A stretch of 64,000 nucleotides of DNA from Bog-756 sp963718405 (GCA_963718405.1 CAVQYZ010000002.1:248001-312000), one strand, 5' to 3'. Positions 10,222 through 19,853 are shown, counted from the stretch's first letter. Numbers and translations: made by a program. The notes: generated by a model from the sequence alone, not told the origin.

Positions 10222-10764
10222 TTTCGTTCCCCAAGAAGTTGCGAATGATGGCCCATCAAGTCCTCGGAGATCTTCGACCCCGGAGGGTGATCACGTCACC
10301 CGCGGGGAGGCTGGCAACCGCCTCCGGGTCATTGAATTCGTGGCCCTAATGGTCCGGCCGAGTCCGTCGAGGCATCCGGCTGGTTCTGAGAGGGGTCATG
10401 ATACCTGGATTGGATTAGGCGGTCTCCAGGTTTCTCCGGAACGAAGTGATATCTTCCGGCTCCTCACAACGTATTCCGAGGTTGCGGTGTCCAGCTGATC
10501 CATCCGATCCAGGCGTTCAGCTTGATTGGCACTCGCTCGAGCCGGTCAGGGATGGCCGCACCCTTGATCCGGATACACCTTCGGGAGAGGTGGGGAAAAC
10601 CCGCCGGCCGAAACACCGGTAACCTCCAGTGACCGGAGAGCCCGACCTTCGTAGGCTGGCAACGTGCTCTTTTTTGGTTTGACCCTCCCCAAACCTCACG
10701 CCTGTTCGGACGCCCCCCACGCTCTGTGGATGATGGGAGACCTACCGTCGCCAGAGGAGAGATC
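10222..10764. other. Intergenic region between divergent panE and kinase genes, with two tandem hairpins
   Basis: There is no convincing coding sequence in these 540 bases. Two short inverted repeats lie close together: GGGTGA/TCACCC (10285-10290 with 10296-10301) and GGAGGC/GCCTCC (10306-10311 with 10320-10325). They would fall in the 5' leader of the panE-like gene. I recognise no riboswitch consensus. Both promoters of the divergent pair must lie here, but no clear -35/-10 pair stands out. Confidence 0.35.
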
Positions 10765-12024
10765 GTGATTGGATTTCTCATTCGACCCTGGCGGGGCATG
10801 GCCCTATGGCGATCGCTGGCCTGGCAGGCGCTGGACTTTCCTCTGGGAATAATCGTAGGGGTCCTGGTCACCGTACTGGTGGCGCTGAGCGTCGGCTTCG
10901 CTCTGACCTTCGTGGTGGCTGTGCCCATGGTCGCACTGACCTTCCTCCTTGCTGCCCAACTCGGCCGGATGGAACGGTCGCGGGCGGCGGCCTTGCTGGG
11001 CATCGACCTGGCCAATCCACACGCTCCCATGGCGCCGGGCAACTGGTGGAGCAAGCTTCGCCAACTGCTGACCAGCGGCAGCCGCTGGCGGGAGATCGGC
11101 TATCTGTCGCTCGGACTTCCCATTCAGGCTGTGCTGGGTCTGGTCGTCCTGTCGCTCTGGACTGTGGCGCTGGTCCTGGTCGCCCTTCCCGCCTACGTAA
11201 CCCACCTGCCCGGCCACTATGCAGACTTCGGAGTGGTCCATGTCCACCTGGACTCGGGAGCCGCTGGCGCCCTCCTCATCGGCGCCATCGCCCTGTTGGT
11301 GGTGGCTCCCCAAGCAACGATGGGGCTTGCAGCCCTCGAACGGAAGATGGTGAGCTGGCTGCTCGGTCCTCGCCGGAAGTCGGACCTGGCCCGGCGCGTT
11401 GACGAACTGGAGATCAGCCGTACCAGCGCGGTCAGCAGTGCGGAGGCCGAGCGGCACCGGATTGAGCGGGACCTGCACGATGGAGCCCAACAACGATTGG
11501 TGGCGTTGGCCATGGACCTGGGGCGGGCGCGGGAACGGTTCGATACCGAACCCGAACGGGCCCGTCAGTTGGTGGATGAAGCCCATGAGGAGGCAAAGGC
11601 GGCTCTGGCGGAGTTGCGGAACCTGGCCCGTGGCATTCATCCGGCGGTGTTGACTGACCGTGGCCTCGATGCAGCACTGTCGGCAGTGATCACCCGATGC
11701 CCCGTTCCGGTGTCGCTCACCGTCGACGTGCCGACTCGGCTGGCGGCCCCGGTAGAGAGCGGCGCGTACTTCGTGGTGGCCGAAGCGCTGACCAACGTGG
11801 CCAAGCACTCCCGAGCGACACAGGTTGACCTTACGGTCGTAGTCAGGAACGACCGTCTGGTCATCGAGATACACGATGACGGCGACGGTGGCGCCGACGC
11901 CTCCCGTGGGAATGGCCTGTCCGGCTTGTCCGATCGGGTCACCGCCCTGGGTGGGCGGATGCAGGTGGTGAGCCCCACTGGGGGGCCGACCAGCGTGACG
12001 GTGGAGATTCCATGCGGATCGTGA
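10765..12024 (+). CDS. Two-component sensor histidine kinase (NarL/DesK type)
   Basis: A 419-residue membrane kinase. I chose the GTG at 10765 because AGAGGAGA ends five bases before it; an upstream ATG at 10726 has no ribosome site. The N-terminal 200 residues are an actinobacterial sensor domain with paired helices (FPLGIIVGVLVTVLVALSVG, and the segment about 120-160). A coiled segment and a HisKA_3 dimerisation domain follow, with the phospho-acceptor His238 in ERDLHDGAQQRL. A HATPase_c domain with N-box EALTNVAKHSRA and G-box GNGLSGLSDRV ends the protein. It overlaps the response regulator start by 13 bases, so the two are co-translated partners. Confidence 0.9.
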   Translation: MIGFLIRPWRGMALWRSLAWQALDFPLGIIVGVLVTVLVALSVGFALTFVVAVPMVALTFLLAAQLGRMERSRAAALLGIDLANPHAPMAPGNWWSKLRQLLTSGSRWREIGYLSLGLPIQAVLGLVVLSLWTVALVLVALPAYVTHLPGHYADFGVVHVHLDSGAAGALLIGAIALLVVAPQATMGLAALERKMVSWLLGPRRKSDLARRVDELEISRTSAVSSAEAERHRIERDLHDGAQQRLVALAMDLGRARERFDTEPERARQLVDEAHEEAKAALAELRNLARGIHPAVLTDRGLDAALSAVITRCPVPVSLTVDVPTRLAAPVESGAYFVVAEALTNVAKHSRATQVDLTVVVRNDRLVIEIHDDGDGGADASRGNGLSGLSDRVTALGGRMQVVSPTGGPTSVTVEIPCGS

Positions 12025-12656
12025 TCGGTGAGGATGCCGTGCTGCTGCGGGTGGGCCTGATCCAGGTCCTGGACGAGGTTGGTGAGGATGTGGTGGCCGA
12101 AGTCAGCGATGCGCCGTCCCTGATCGAGGCGGTGAAGGAGCACCAACCTGACGTCGCCATCGTCGATGTACGCATGCCTCCGGATATGACCGACGATGGG
12201 CTTCGCGCGGCGATCGAGATCCGTCGGCGTTGGCCGAAGACCGCCATCCTGGTGTTCTCCCAGTACGTGGAGGAAGTCTTTGCCTCTGAACTACTGGCTA
12301 CCGGTACCCAGGGACTCGGCTACCTGTTGAAGGATCGGGTAGCGGAGGTGGCCGAGTTTGTGGAGGCAGTGCGCCGGGTCGCCGCCGGGGGCACGGCCCT
12401 GGACCCCGAAGTGGTTTCCCAGCTGGTGGCCCGGAGCAGCCAACAAGACCCGCTGGCCCGCCTCACCTCCAGGGAGCGGCAGGTTCTGGCCTTGATGGCC
12501 GAAGGCCGGAGCAATCAGGCCATCGGAGCCGCTCTGGTGGTCAGCGACGGTGCGGTGGAGAAGCACGTGAGCAATGTGTTCACCAAGCTCGACCTTCCGC
12601 CAGCGGGGTCCGACAACCGTCGGGTGCTCGCCGTCCTGCGGTGGCTCAACTCATGA
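12012..12656 (+). CDS. NarL/FixJ-family response regulator
   Basis: A 214-residue regulator. The receiver domain occupies residues 1-120, with acidic pocket Glu7/Asp8, phospho-acceptor Asp52 (AIVDVRMP) and the switch Lys in LLKDRVAEV. The C-terminal LuxR-type helix-turn-helix (LTSRERQVLALMAEGRSNQA and GAVEKHVSNVFTKL) binds DNA. It overlaps the kinase gene upstream, and its TGA overlaps the ATG of the next gene, forming a three-gene unit. It probably controls that operon or an envelope stress response, as is usual for kinases with this sensor domain. Confidence 0.92.
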   Translation: MRIVIGEDAVLLRVGLIQVLDEVGEDVVAEVSDAPSLIEAVKEHQPDVAIVDVRMPPDMTDDGLRAAIEIRRRWPKTAILVFSQYVEEVFASELLATGTQGLGYLLKDRVAEVAEFVEAVRRVAAGGTALDPEVVSQLVARSSQQDPLARLTSRERQVLALMAEGRSNQAIGAALVVSDGAVEKHVSNVFTKLDLPPAGSDNRRVLAVLRWLNS

Positions 12657-13456
12657 CCACGAACCCCCCGGCCCGTTCCCCGGTGGCCCGAAAGGCCTGG
12701 GTCTTCGTCGGCCTGGTGTTCGCCCTGGTCATGGTGGCCGCGTTGACGGGGAGCGTTGTCGGGTCTGTCGCCTACCAACCCGTGGCCCTGCACCACCGGA
12801 AATTCACTGCACCTATCACGGCGGTCTCGGTCCACGTGACCAGCGGTGACATCAGTATCGAGCCCAGCACTGACGCCGATACGGAGGTGGCCACTTCGGG
12901 CGTCCACGGTTTGACGTATCCGACGGACCAGGAACGTGTCGTAGGCCACACTCTGTTCATCACCTCGAGTTGCGGCTCATCGGTCCCATTCAACAATCGG
13001 TGTAGTCGTGACTACGTCCTCCGCCTCCAACCGCACGTGGGGGTGATTGTCCACTCCGAGCAGGGCTCCATCAACGTCAGAGGGCTGGACGGTCCGCTCT
13101 CGGTCCACTCCGACCAGGGGGATGTGACCATTGCCGGGGGGTCGAACACGCTGGTGGCGTCGAGCGGCCAGGGAGACGTTACGGTCTCCCGATCCAGAGC
13201 CACTTCACTGTCCGTCCACTCGGGTCAGGGCGATGTATTCATCGATCTGATGGCTCCACCGACCCGGGTCAGTGCCATCTCGGGTCAGGGCGGTGTGACC
13301 GTTGAGCTGCCGAGGGGACGAACCTCGTATCAGGTCCAAGCCACCTCGGGCCAGGGCAGCGTCACCAACAGCGTCGGGGACAACCCCGCCAGCGCTCGGG
13401 TTATTGACGCTTCCTCGGGGCAGGGTGACGTGACCGTCGACTACGGCTCGGGCTGA
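12653..13456 (+). CDS. Membrane-anchored DUF4097-type beta-helix protein
   Basis: A 267-residue protein that starts at the ATG overlapping the regulator stop (ATGA at 12653). One N-terminal membrane helix (AWVFVGLVFALVMVAALTGS) anchors an extracytoplasmic domain. This domain is built from 20-25-residue beta repeats with the signature SGQGDVTV (for example SVHSDQGDVTIAGG, VASSGQGDVTVSRS, SVHSGQGDVFIDL), the DUF4097/DUF4098 adhesin-like beta strand repeat. Two Cys in SSCGSSVPFNNRC could form a disulfide. Such proteins recur beside two-component or PspC-like systems, and its translational coupling suggests it is an input or output of the kinase. Confidence 0.8.
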   Translation: MTTNPPARSPVARKAWVFVGLVFALVMVAALTGSVVGSVAYQPVALHHRKFTAPITAVSVHVTSGDISIEPSTDADTEVATSGVHGLTYPTDQERVVGHTLFITSSCGSSVPFNNRCSRDYVLRLQPHVGVIVHSEQGSINVRGLDGPLSVHSDQGDVTIAGGSNTLVASSGQGDVTVSRSRATSLSVHSGQGDVFIDLMAPPTRVSAISGQGGVTVELPRGRTSYQVQATSGQGSVTNSVGDNPASARVIDASSGQGDVTVDYGSG

Positions 13457-13486
13457 GCCCTCATCGAATCACCGTAGAGGGGGCTC
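13455..13486 (+). terminator. Possible terminator after the kinase operon
   Basis: GAGCCC (13455-13460) pairs with GGGCTC (13481-13486) directly at the stop codon of the DUF4097 gene, and CTTGCGGTCCTTTT follows. The stem is short and the loop long, so the call is moderate. Confidence 0.35.
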
Positions 13487-13503
13487 CTTGCGGTCCTTTT
13501 GCC

Positions 13504-13722
13504 TCAGCGGGCGATGCCTACAACGTCGGTGGTGCCTGTTCCCCCCACACCGTTGAGGTCCTTCTTGATGACAGGTCCAGTCGCCAGAAGGGGAATCCCG
13601 TTCTTGACCGTCATCCAGGCGCCGTCGGGACCGTCGATATTGCTTGCGCTGATCGCAGTCTCCTGCCCGCCCTCCACGTCGGTGCTTGGGGCCCCACGAC
13701 ATGCACCGCGGCGGCAGCCCAA
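13504..13722 (-). pseudogene. Possible remnant coding stretch, unidentified
   Basis: About 70 codons on the minus strand are open and have the GC-rich third positions of genuine local genes, ending GTTDVVGIAR and TGA at 13504. The readable part is QETAISASNIDGPDGAWMTV and NGIPLLATGPVIKKDLNG. There is no ATG and no ribosome site; the best internal start is the GTG at 13675-13677. It may be the tail of a degraded or indel-broken gene, or chance. No family was recognised. Confidence 0.25.
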
Positions 13723-13834
13723 GGTTCTACTGTTGAGCGGTGCTCCTTCACCCTTCCAGCCTGTCGGCGTACCAGAATGTCTCGAGGACGACGGCCAGGG
13801 GTAGCACCGGGCGAGCGAGTTCGCTCAGAATACG

Positions 13835-15623
13835 TTGAACCCGCTCCCTGCGATCACTCGGAGAGGCCATGCCTTAGTCGGCGTCGCCATTCTCTTTCTT
13901 GTGGCCGGTTGTGCCTCCCAAGGAATCACGTCCACCGGTCAGAGCTCCAGTAGCTCTCTGTCCGCTAGTTGGCGGGGCAGCGACCTCCTCTGGGATGCGT
14001 TGGGCACCAAGACGGGGTTCACAGCGGTCGGCAACAGCGGCGTGGTTGTCACGTCGTCCAACGGTCTCAACTGGGAGCGGGGCCCTGCGGCAACCCACGA
14101 GACATTGCGGGGAATTAGCTCGAACGGCACGACAACGTTGGCCGTTGGTACCGGCGGCGTCGCCGTCTCATGGCCGGCCGACGATCCAGACAAACCAACC
14201 CTTCACAAGACGGGATCGGTACAGACTCTCGACGGGGTCGCCAACCACGCCGGCACGTGGGTCGTCGGCGGCAGTGAGGGCACGGTGCTCACGTCAACCC
14301 GTCTCACCCGATGGACCCGTCGGAACTCCGGTACGGAAGGCGATATCTTCGCCATTGCCTTCGGAGCGGGCCGATTTGTTGCCGTTGCTGACGACGGGAG
14401 CATCGTTACGTCGGTAGACGGGTCGTCGTGGTCTCAAGTGATGAAGCCCGACGGTGTGTGGCTGTGGGATGTCACCTTCGGTGATGGCACGTTCCTGGCC
14501 ACCGGTGCGGCGGGAACCGTACTGCAATCTTCCAACGGTTTGACCTGGACCAAGCGTTCGTCTGGGACGAAGCAGGTACTGCGAGGGGTCGCATATGCGC
14601 GGAATGCGTTTCTCGCGGTCGGTTCCGACGGTACTGCCATCACATCCTCAAACGGAGTGGCGTGGGCGCCACTCGATGTCGGTGACATGGGAGTTGAACT
14701 GTGGAGACCTGCCGCTGTCGGCCTCAGCGTGGCTGGCCGTGGGTGCGGGTGGGACCCGGCTCGTCTCGCAGAACCTCGAGACCTGGAGCGGTACCAACAC
14801 CACGCGTGACGCCTTCTACTCAGTCGCCACCGGTGGTTCGGACACGCTCGCTGTCGGCGTCAATGGCAGTATCGCCCGCCTGGAGCCCAGCGATCAGTGG
14901 GACATTGTCAGCACTGCCCCCGGACGACGAGAGCTTCGCGGTATTGCGCATTTCCGGACCACTTGGGTCGTTGTCGGGGGTGGCGGCACGATACTCACTT
15001 CTTCGAACGGTACTTCGTTCGCTGCTCGGGCTTCGGGCTCGACCGCAGAACTCTGGTCAAGTGCCTTCTTCAACGGACGAATTGTCGTCGTTGGCGCCGG
15101 CGGTACGGTTCTGGATTCAACCGATGGTGGCGCCACCTGGCAGAAAGCACTCAGCGGCACGAAGTCAACGCTGTTCTCGGTTGCCTCGGGTCCCGACGGA
15201 CTCGTTGCCGTTGGAGTGGACGGGACAGTAATCCATTCGGCCGATGGCGTGACCTGGAACACTGTCGCCAGTGGTCTTCACTCGACGCTCCGGGCCGTAG
15301 CATCCAACGGCGTGGCCTATGTGGCGGTTGGCGTATCGGGCCGAATCATCCGATCGACGGACGGTCGTACCTGGCGTGCTGACACCCCCGTCACGGCTGA
15401 GACGTGGCGGGGGGTAGTGCCGACGACGACCGGATGGATCGTGGTTGGTGGCGGAGGTTCGATCGGTAGGTCGACGAACGGCATCGGATGGCAGCCCACC
15501 GCATCCGGGACCTCAGAGGAGCTGTTCGCTGCTTCTCCTTCCGCGGCAGGCGTCATCGCCGTCGGTGGCGTGGGCGTCACCGTGACATCCCCTGACGGCT
15601 CGGAGTGGTCCACCCTTCCCTGA
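13835..15623 (+). CDS. Lipoprotein with WD/BNR-like beta-propeller repeats (one frameshift)
   Basis: A roughly 590-residue exported protein. The TTG start at 13835 leads into a lipoprotein signal (ALVGVAILFLVAGC), with the lipobox Cys near residue 26. About a dozen 40-residue repeats follow of the type LRGVAYARNAFLAVGSDGTA-ITSSNGVAW, the pattern of photosystem II assembly factor (YCF48)-like and BNR propellers in which aromatic and small residues mark each blade. The frame changes once between about 14690 and 14735, after DVGDMGVEL; the second part (WLAVGAGGTRLVSQNLETW) continues the same repeat register to the TGA at 15621. Such propellers usually bind proteins or glycans outside the membrane. 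No partner is evident. Confidence 0.7.
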
Positions 15624-15712
15624 GGCAATGGTGAAGGCATCGAGGCGTACTGCAAGCCGATCAGTGGCCGGAGATGTCGCCCCGATGGCCCGACGGGCAG
15701 TGAGTAACCCGT

Positions 15713-17354
15713 TCAAGAGTCAGCGGCAACCCCGGCGATCGACGCTGTCCAGGTGTTGGTTCCCCATCGATCCGTCGAACTTGGCGTCGCCGAAGCCGAA
15801 CACCCCGCCGTCCGCCGCCACCTCCCAGTAGCCTTTTCCGTCGGGAGTAGCCGCGATGCCCACGACCGGGGCGTTGAGCGTTGTGCCACCCATCGATCCG
15901 TCGAACTTGGCGTCGCCGAAGCCGAACACCCCGCCGTCCGCCGCCACCTCCCAGTAGCCTTGTCCGTCGGGAGTAGGCGCGATGCCGACGACCGGGGCGT
16001 TGAGCGTTGTGCCACCCATCGATCCGTCGAACTTGGCGTCGCCGAAGCCGAACACCCCGCCGTCCGCCGCCACCTCCCAGTAGCCTTTTCCGTCGGGAGT
16101 AGGCGCGATGCCCACGACCGGGGCGTTGAGCGTTGTGCCACCCATCGATCCTTCGAACTTGGCGTCGCCGAAGCCGAACACCCCGCCGTCCGCCGCCACC
16201 TCCCAGTAGCCTTGGCCGTCGGGAGTAGGCGCGATGCCCACGACCGGGGCGTTGAGCGTTGTGCCACCCATCGATCCGTCGAACTTGGCGTCGCCGAAGC
16301 CGAACACCCCGCCGTCCGCCGCCACCTCCCAGTAGCCCTGGCCGTCGGGAGTAGGCGCGATGCCCACGACCGGGGCGTTGAGCGTTGTGCCACCCATCGA
16401 TCCTTCAAAGGGAGCGTTCCCAAAGGCGAAGACCCCGCCGTCAGTCGCACCCTCCCAGTAGCCCTGCTCCTGGTAAGCAGAAATGACGCTTTCGAAAGCC
16501 AGGGCAATCTGGACTTGCCCCGCATCGTTCGGATCGTCACCGAATCCTTCCGGTTGCCCCGCAGCGCACACTATGTCGAGCCACTGGCAGGCATCCACTA
16601 CATCGACCGGGACCGTTCCCCACGGTGAGGCAACCCGCTTCGTGGAGTCGGTAACGGCAAAAGCACCCTGAACGTCCGCCGTCATGTCCCGGCCATAAAG
16701 GGAGATGAGGTCGGCATTAAGGGCCACGGTATCCGGGATAGTAGCGAGTGCGAGCGCCCGACTCGCTCCGTCTCCAAGCCAATCACCAAGAAACGGATCG
16801 TAGTACGTCATACCGAAGACCGGGACACCGGGTGCCGCCGAGTGGAGGCCCGCGAGCATGGTGGCGATGTTCTGTTTCATCGTGGCCAGGGCTTGCTGAA
16901 AACACTGAGAGTTCGATCCCGAGAACCCACAGCCGACGACATCATTTCCACCGATGTCAATGGTGATCAGTTTCACCTCACCCTGATGTGCATGCAAAAA
17001 CTCCAACACGCTCGAGTACTGACCGTCGTCGAGCATGGAGGCCGTCGTGGCTCCGGACACGGCGAGGTTGACGAGCTGCAGATTGTGATTGGTCCTCTGG
17101 TATTGAGCAAGAAGGAGGTTGGGATACGACGCAGGACCCCAAACCGGGACTGAGTCTCCAAGGGCCAAGTAATAGGACTCGGCAGGGCTCGAGCTGTCTG
17201 TTTGGGCAATCTTTGATCCGGCGTGAGGTGCAACAGCGGAGCCGGCGGAGGGACCATCCCAGCTAATACCCGCTCCAATAACGACAGCAATAGAAACGGC
17301 TGCCAATGCCACCGTCAACCACGCGGATCCGAGCGGGTTCTTCTGGACCTTCAT
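15713..17354 (-). CDS. Secreted SGNH/GDSL hydrolase with C-terminal GYWEVAADGG repeats
   Basis: An exported esterase-like protein of about 545 residues. The start is the ATG at 17352-17354, behind the AAAGGTG ribosome site; in-frame codons upstream have no such site. A signal helix (AWLTVALAAVSIAVVIGAGI) precedes the SGNH domain, which has block I YYLALGDSVPVWGP (nucleophile Ser), block III TIDIGGNDVVGCG, and a late Asp in GFGDDPNDAGQVQIAL where families of this type usually have D-x-x-H. Six copies of a 42-residue module follow (GYWEVAADGGVFGFGDAKFD). The module is common in actinobacterial exoproteins and is thought to form a propeller-like or wall-binding region. A lost G in a G-run near 15765 gives an odd tail; restoring it gives MGGTNTWTASIAGVAADS and a stop at 15713. 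Substrate unknown. Confidence 0.75.
15771..16470 (-). repeat. 126-bp near-identical tandem repeats inside the SGNH hydrolase gene
   Basis: The boundary around CCCAGTAGCC recurs every 126 bp (about 15826, 15952, 16078, 16204, 16330 and 16456), giving 42-codon units. The four inner copies differ from one another at only a handful of bases, so the array is recently amplified or homogenised. Copy number may be misassembled. Confidence 0.85.
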
Positions 17355-17777
17355 TTGGCACCTTTCGTAGCGGCCACAGACTTCTACTCGTTCCCGATTG
17401 GCCAGCCTGATGGGCTCCTTCACGAAGTCTAACGAGATACATACGGACCTTCCCGAAGAACGCAATCCCTCGAAACCTCGAATCTGATCAGCTGGAATCT
17501 CAGACACATGTCAATGAGCGCAGAACTCACCCATTTCCGTGAGCACCACCCTGCTCTACGCTCGAAACGGATAGAACGACGCATCCCCAAGGTGCGGATA
17601 CGGGGGTCATCTACGCTCGGGTGCGACCTTGATCGACCCCAGGTCCTGACCGCACCAAGAGACGGGCCCTACGAGTACCCACCATCGACTGACGCGAGTA
17701 CTCACCATCGACTGACCGGAGCCAACACCTGCGTCCCGCGAGCCGTTCGGCTTATTGCAAAAGGGCCAGGTAGGCGA
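17355..17777. other. Intergenic region, no feature recognised
   Basis: These 420 bases lie upstream of the SGNH hydrolase gene and downstream of the ABC permease gene. The G+C content is lower than in the flanking genes and there is no credible open frame. The direct repeat CACCATCGACTGAC occurs twice about 22 bases apart (17680-17715). The hydrolase promoter should lie within the first 100 bases. Confidence 0.4.
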
Positions 17778-18428
17778 TCAGCTTCGCCACTGAGCGAGGC
17801 GGAGCGAAGCGCCCACAGCCAAAATCGTGATCACGACTGTCTCTAGTGTTATGAGAAGCAGCGCAGGAGCCAGAGCGAACCCACCTGTCTCATTGAACAA
17901 AGCCAAGAGCTGTCGAGCTGGTGGTCCGTACGGCACAACAATCGTTGCGAAGCAGACTCCAAAGCCGAGGAGCACTGCCCACGCCCTTTTCGTTACTACA
18001 GGTCGACTGAGGAGCGCGCCGAACCCCACTCCAGTCAAAACGGTGAGCAGCTGCGCACTGGCTCCGGCGAAGACGTCAGCAATCGTGGTGCCAAATGATG
18101 TCGCTAGCAGTGGTCCGACGAGCCCGACCACGGTGAGGGCTATTCCCACCAGCAAGGCAACGCAAAGCTTTGCCAGGCGTACCTCGGAAAGGTGGCCTGC
18201 GCTAACGATCGTGATCGATTGTTGTATCGGGTCTTCACTGTTGATGGTCACAACAGTGATCCATGTGGAGATACACAGAAGTGCGACCGCGGATACTGCG
18301 TACGTAGGCAGAACCGATCCGGTTTGAGTACAGATAACGGCTTCGATGGCAAAATAACAGAGGGTCGGTGCGACCCAGCCGTGACCCCGAAGCGTGTCGC
18401 TCCAGACATACCTGACCACCGACTTCAT
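17778..18428 (-). CDS. ABC-2-type transporter membrane protein
   Basis: A 216-residue protein with about six membrane helices (for example TYAVSAVALLCISTWITVV, KLCVALLVGIALTVVGLVG, WAVLLGFGVCFATIVV and APALLLITLETVVITILAV) and no recognisable soluble domain. It starts one base after the end of the ATPase gene, so they form one unit. The length and topology fit the permease half of a PadR-controlled bacteriocin, lantibiotic-immunity or drug exporter. Sequence similarity to any named permease is too weak to go further. Confidence 0.65.
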   Translation of the reverse strand: MKSVVRYVWSDTLRGHGWVAPTLCYFAIEAVICTQTGSVLPTYAVSAVALLCISTWITVVTINSEDPIQQSITIVSAGHLSEVRLAKLCVALLVGIALTVVGLVGPLLATSFGTTIADVFAGASAQLLTVLTGVGFGALLSRPVVTKRAWAVLLGFGVCFATIVVPYGPPARQLLALFNETGGFALAPALLLITLETVVITILAVGASLRLAQWRS

Positions 18429-18429
18429 T

Positions 18430-19290
18430 CTATTGTCCGGCGCCCGGAAGAGGTGCCACGCCTGTGACCGACCAACCTTTTGCTATCGCTTCATGGAGAA
18501 ATGCGTCGGCATCTGACGCCTCCATGATCAGCGAGAGCACTCTTCTCGACTCGTCGTGATTGGCGCTGCGAAGGCTAGCTGCCGACAGGATCTGCTCGGC
18601 GGTGCACGACCCTTCCGTAGCCGTCAGCTCGATACTTCGCAATTCCGATGCCCCAACGTTCGATTGCATTCGATGAAGGCGACCGTCGCCAATTCGATAC
18701 ACCTGGTCCGGTGCGGTCCCCAATGGAATGTCGTGTGAAGTCATGAGTACGGCGGCACCCCTCGATTGTTCCAATTGAATCAATTCGTCCAGGGTCCGGC
18801 GGGCTTGGGTATCCAGTGCGCTGTACGGTTCGTCGAGAACTACAAGGCCCATCGTTGCGAGAAACGCTTGAGCAATGACCACCTTCTGCTTGTTGCCCTT
18901 CGAGAGATTGTCGATCGGAACGTAGGGATCGGGGAGAATCCCGAGGCACTCGACCAGGTCACGGCTACGAGCCTCGACTGCCGCTCGATTCAGGCCTCTG
19001 ATCCGACCCATATGCGAGAGGTACTCCCAGGCCGTGAAGGTCGATCTTCCGGCGAGACGTTCCGGGACAAAGCTGGTCTCCATCGGCCTGACGACGCTCC
19101 CCGAGGTCGGACGAGTCAGACCGACAGCGATTCGAAGAAGCGTTGATTTGCCCGATCCGTTGTCGCCGACGATCACGGTCCGACTCCCAGGGGCGAGAAC
19201 GAGGTCGACCCCTTTTACGATCCAAGGTCCGCTCCGTGTGAAGCGTTTGGTGACCCTGTTCAGGCACCCGCCATCACCCCCGCTGACCAT
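18430..19290 (-). CDS. ABC transporter ATP-binding protein
   Basis: A 286-residue ATPase. Walker A is GDNGSGKST near residue 40, the signature is LSKGNKQKV (a variant of LSGGQ often seen in export ATPases), Walker B is GLVVLDEPYSALD, and the H-loop is LMTSHDIP. I start it at the ATG at 19288-19290, which overlaps the upstream stop (TGATG); longer in-frame versions lack family sequence. The 70-residue tail (ELRSIELTATEGSCTAEQIL and onward) resembles the C-terminal extension of CcmA/NatA-like exporters. It works with the permease encoded immediately downstream. Confidence 0.85.
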   Translation of the reverse strand: MVSGGDGGCLNRVTKRFTRSGPWIVKGVDLVLAPGSRTVIVGDNGSGKSTLLRIAVGLTRPTSGSVVRPMETSFVPERLAGRSTFTAWEYLSHMGRIRGLNRAAVEARSRDLVECLGILPDPYVPIDNLSKGNKQKVVIAQAFLATMGLVVLDEPYSALDTQARRTLDELIQLEQSRGAAVLMTSHDIPLGTAPDQVYRIGDGRLHRMQSNVGASELRSIELTATEGSCTAEQILSAASLRSANHDESRRVLSLIMEASDADAFLHEAIAKGWSVTGVAPLPGAGQ

Positions 19291-19853
19291 CAGGCCGCTT
19301 TGCCGGGCCTCTGCGGAAGATCGGCCACTGGTATCTGTGCCATGTACCTCTTCTGACCGATGACCAACAACACGAGTGGGATGACGGCATAGGAGTCGAG
19401 AAGAAGGTCGACCGTGACAAACGAGGTCGCCACGAGGGCAACAAGGGCGCCGACGACCACTGGATACAGGCGACGTCTCCAGGTCCACAGGAGGAGATCG
19501 AGGCCGATGAATACGATCCCCACGAGGATGTTGTCAAGGTGGGAGCTTTGGTTTTTGGGGCCGTTATCAGAGAAGGCGGCGCCCATGAGATTCAGGCAGG
19601 CGAGAATGGCTACGAACAACGTGGCGACATAGACGGACCGTGGCAGCGTTCCCACCCGCAAACGTCGAACGATCAAGCGAGTTCGCACCCACGTGCCGTG
19701 CACGCTGATGTGGAGCAGATCGGCAAGGGAGAGACGACCGTGCTCTATAGAGGCTTCAAGCAGAGTCCCCAGGATCTCCTCCCCCCGAGCGTCGCGATAC
19801 TCCTTCGGGTAGATCTGGAGCCACCGCCGATAGCGCTGCTCAGAAGTGCTCAC
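19290..19853 (-). CDS. Small membrane protein, HAAS/permease-prefix-like
   Basis: A 187-residue protein. The N-terminal 45 residues (RYRRWLQIYPKEYRDARGEE and ILGTLLEA) match the short helical prefix seen in proteins that accompany PadR regulators (HAAS-type). Four membrane helices follow (VATLFVAILACLNLMGAA, NILVGIVFIGLDLLLW, VVVGALVALVATSFVTV and VIPLVLLVIGQ). It overlaps both the PadR gene upstream (ATGA) and the ABC ATPase gene downstream (TGATG), so the four genes form one translationally coupled operon. Its role is probably as an accessory subunit or sensor of the transporter. Confidence 0.65.
   Translation of the reverse strand: MSTSEQRYRRWLQIYPKEYRDARGEEILGTLLEASIEHGRLSLADLLHISVHGTWVRTRLIVRRLRVGTLPRSVYVATLFVAILACLNLMGAAFSDNGPKNQSSHLDNILVGIVFIGLDLLLWTWRRRLYPVVVGALVALVATSFVTVDLLLDSYAVIPLVLLVIGQKRYMAQIPVADLPQRPGKAA

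Noticed and set aside
10285..10325. Riboswitch upstream of panE
   Set aside because: Two simple hairpins are present but no consensus core of a known riboswitch could be matched.
15771..16470. CRISPR-like array of evenly spaced repeats
   Set aside because: The repeats are contiguous 126-bp coding units with no variable spacers, inside an open frame of an exported hydrolase.
15753..16628. Long plus-strand frame across the SGNH repeats
   Set aside because: It is the antisense of the repeated 42-codon unit, has no ribosome site and makes a low-complexity His/Arg-rich product.
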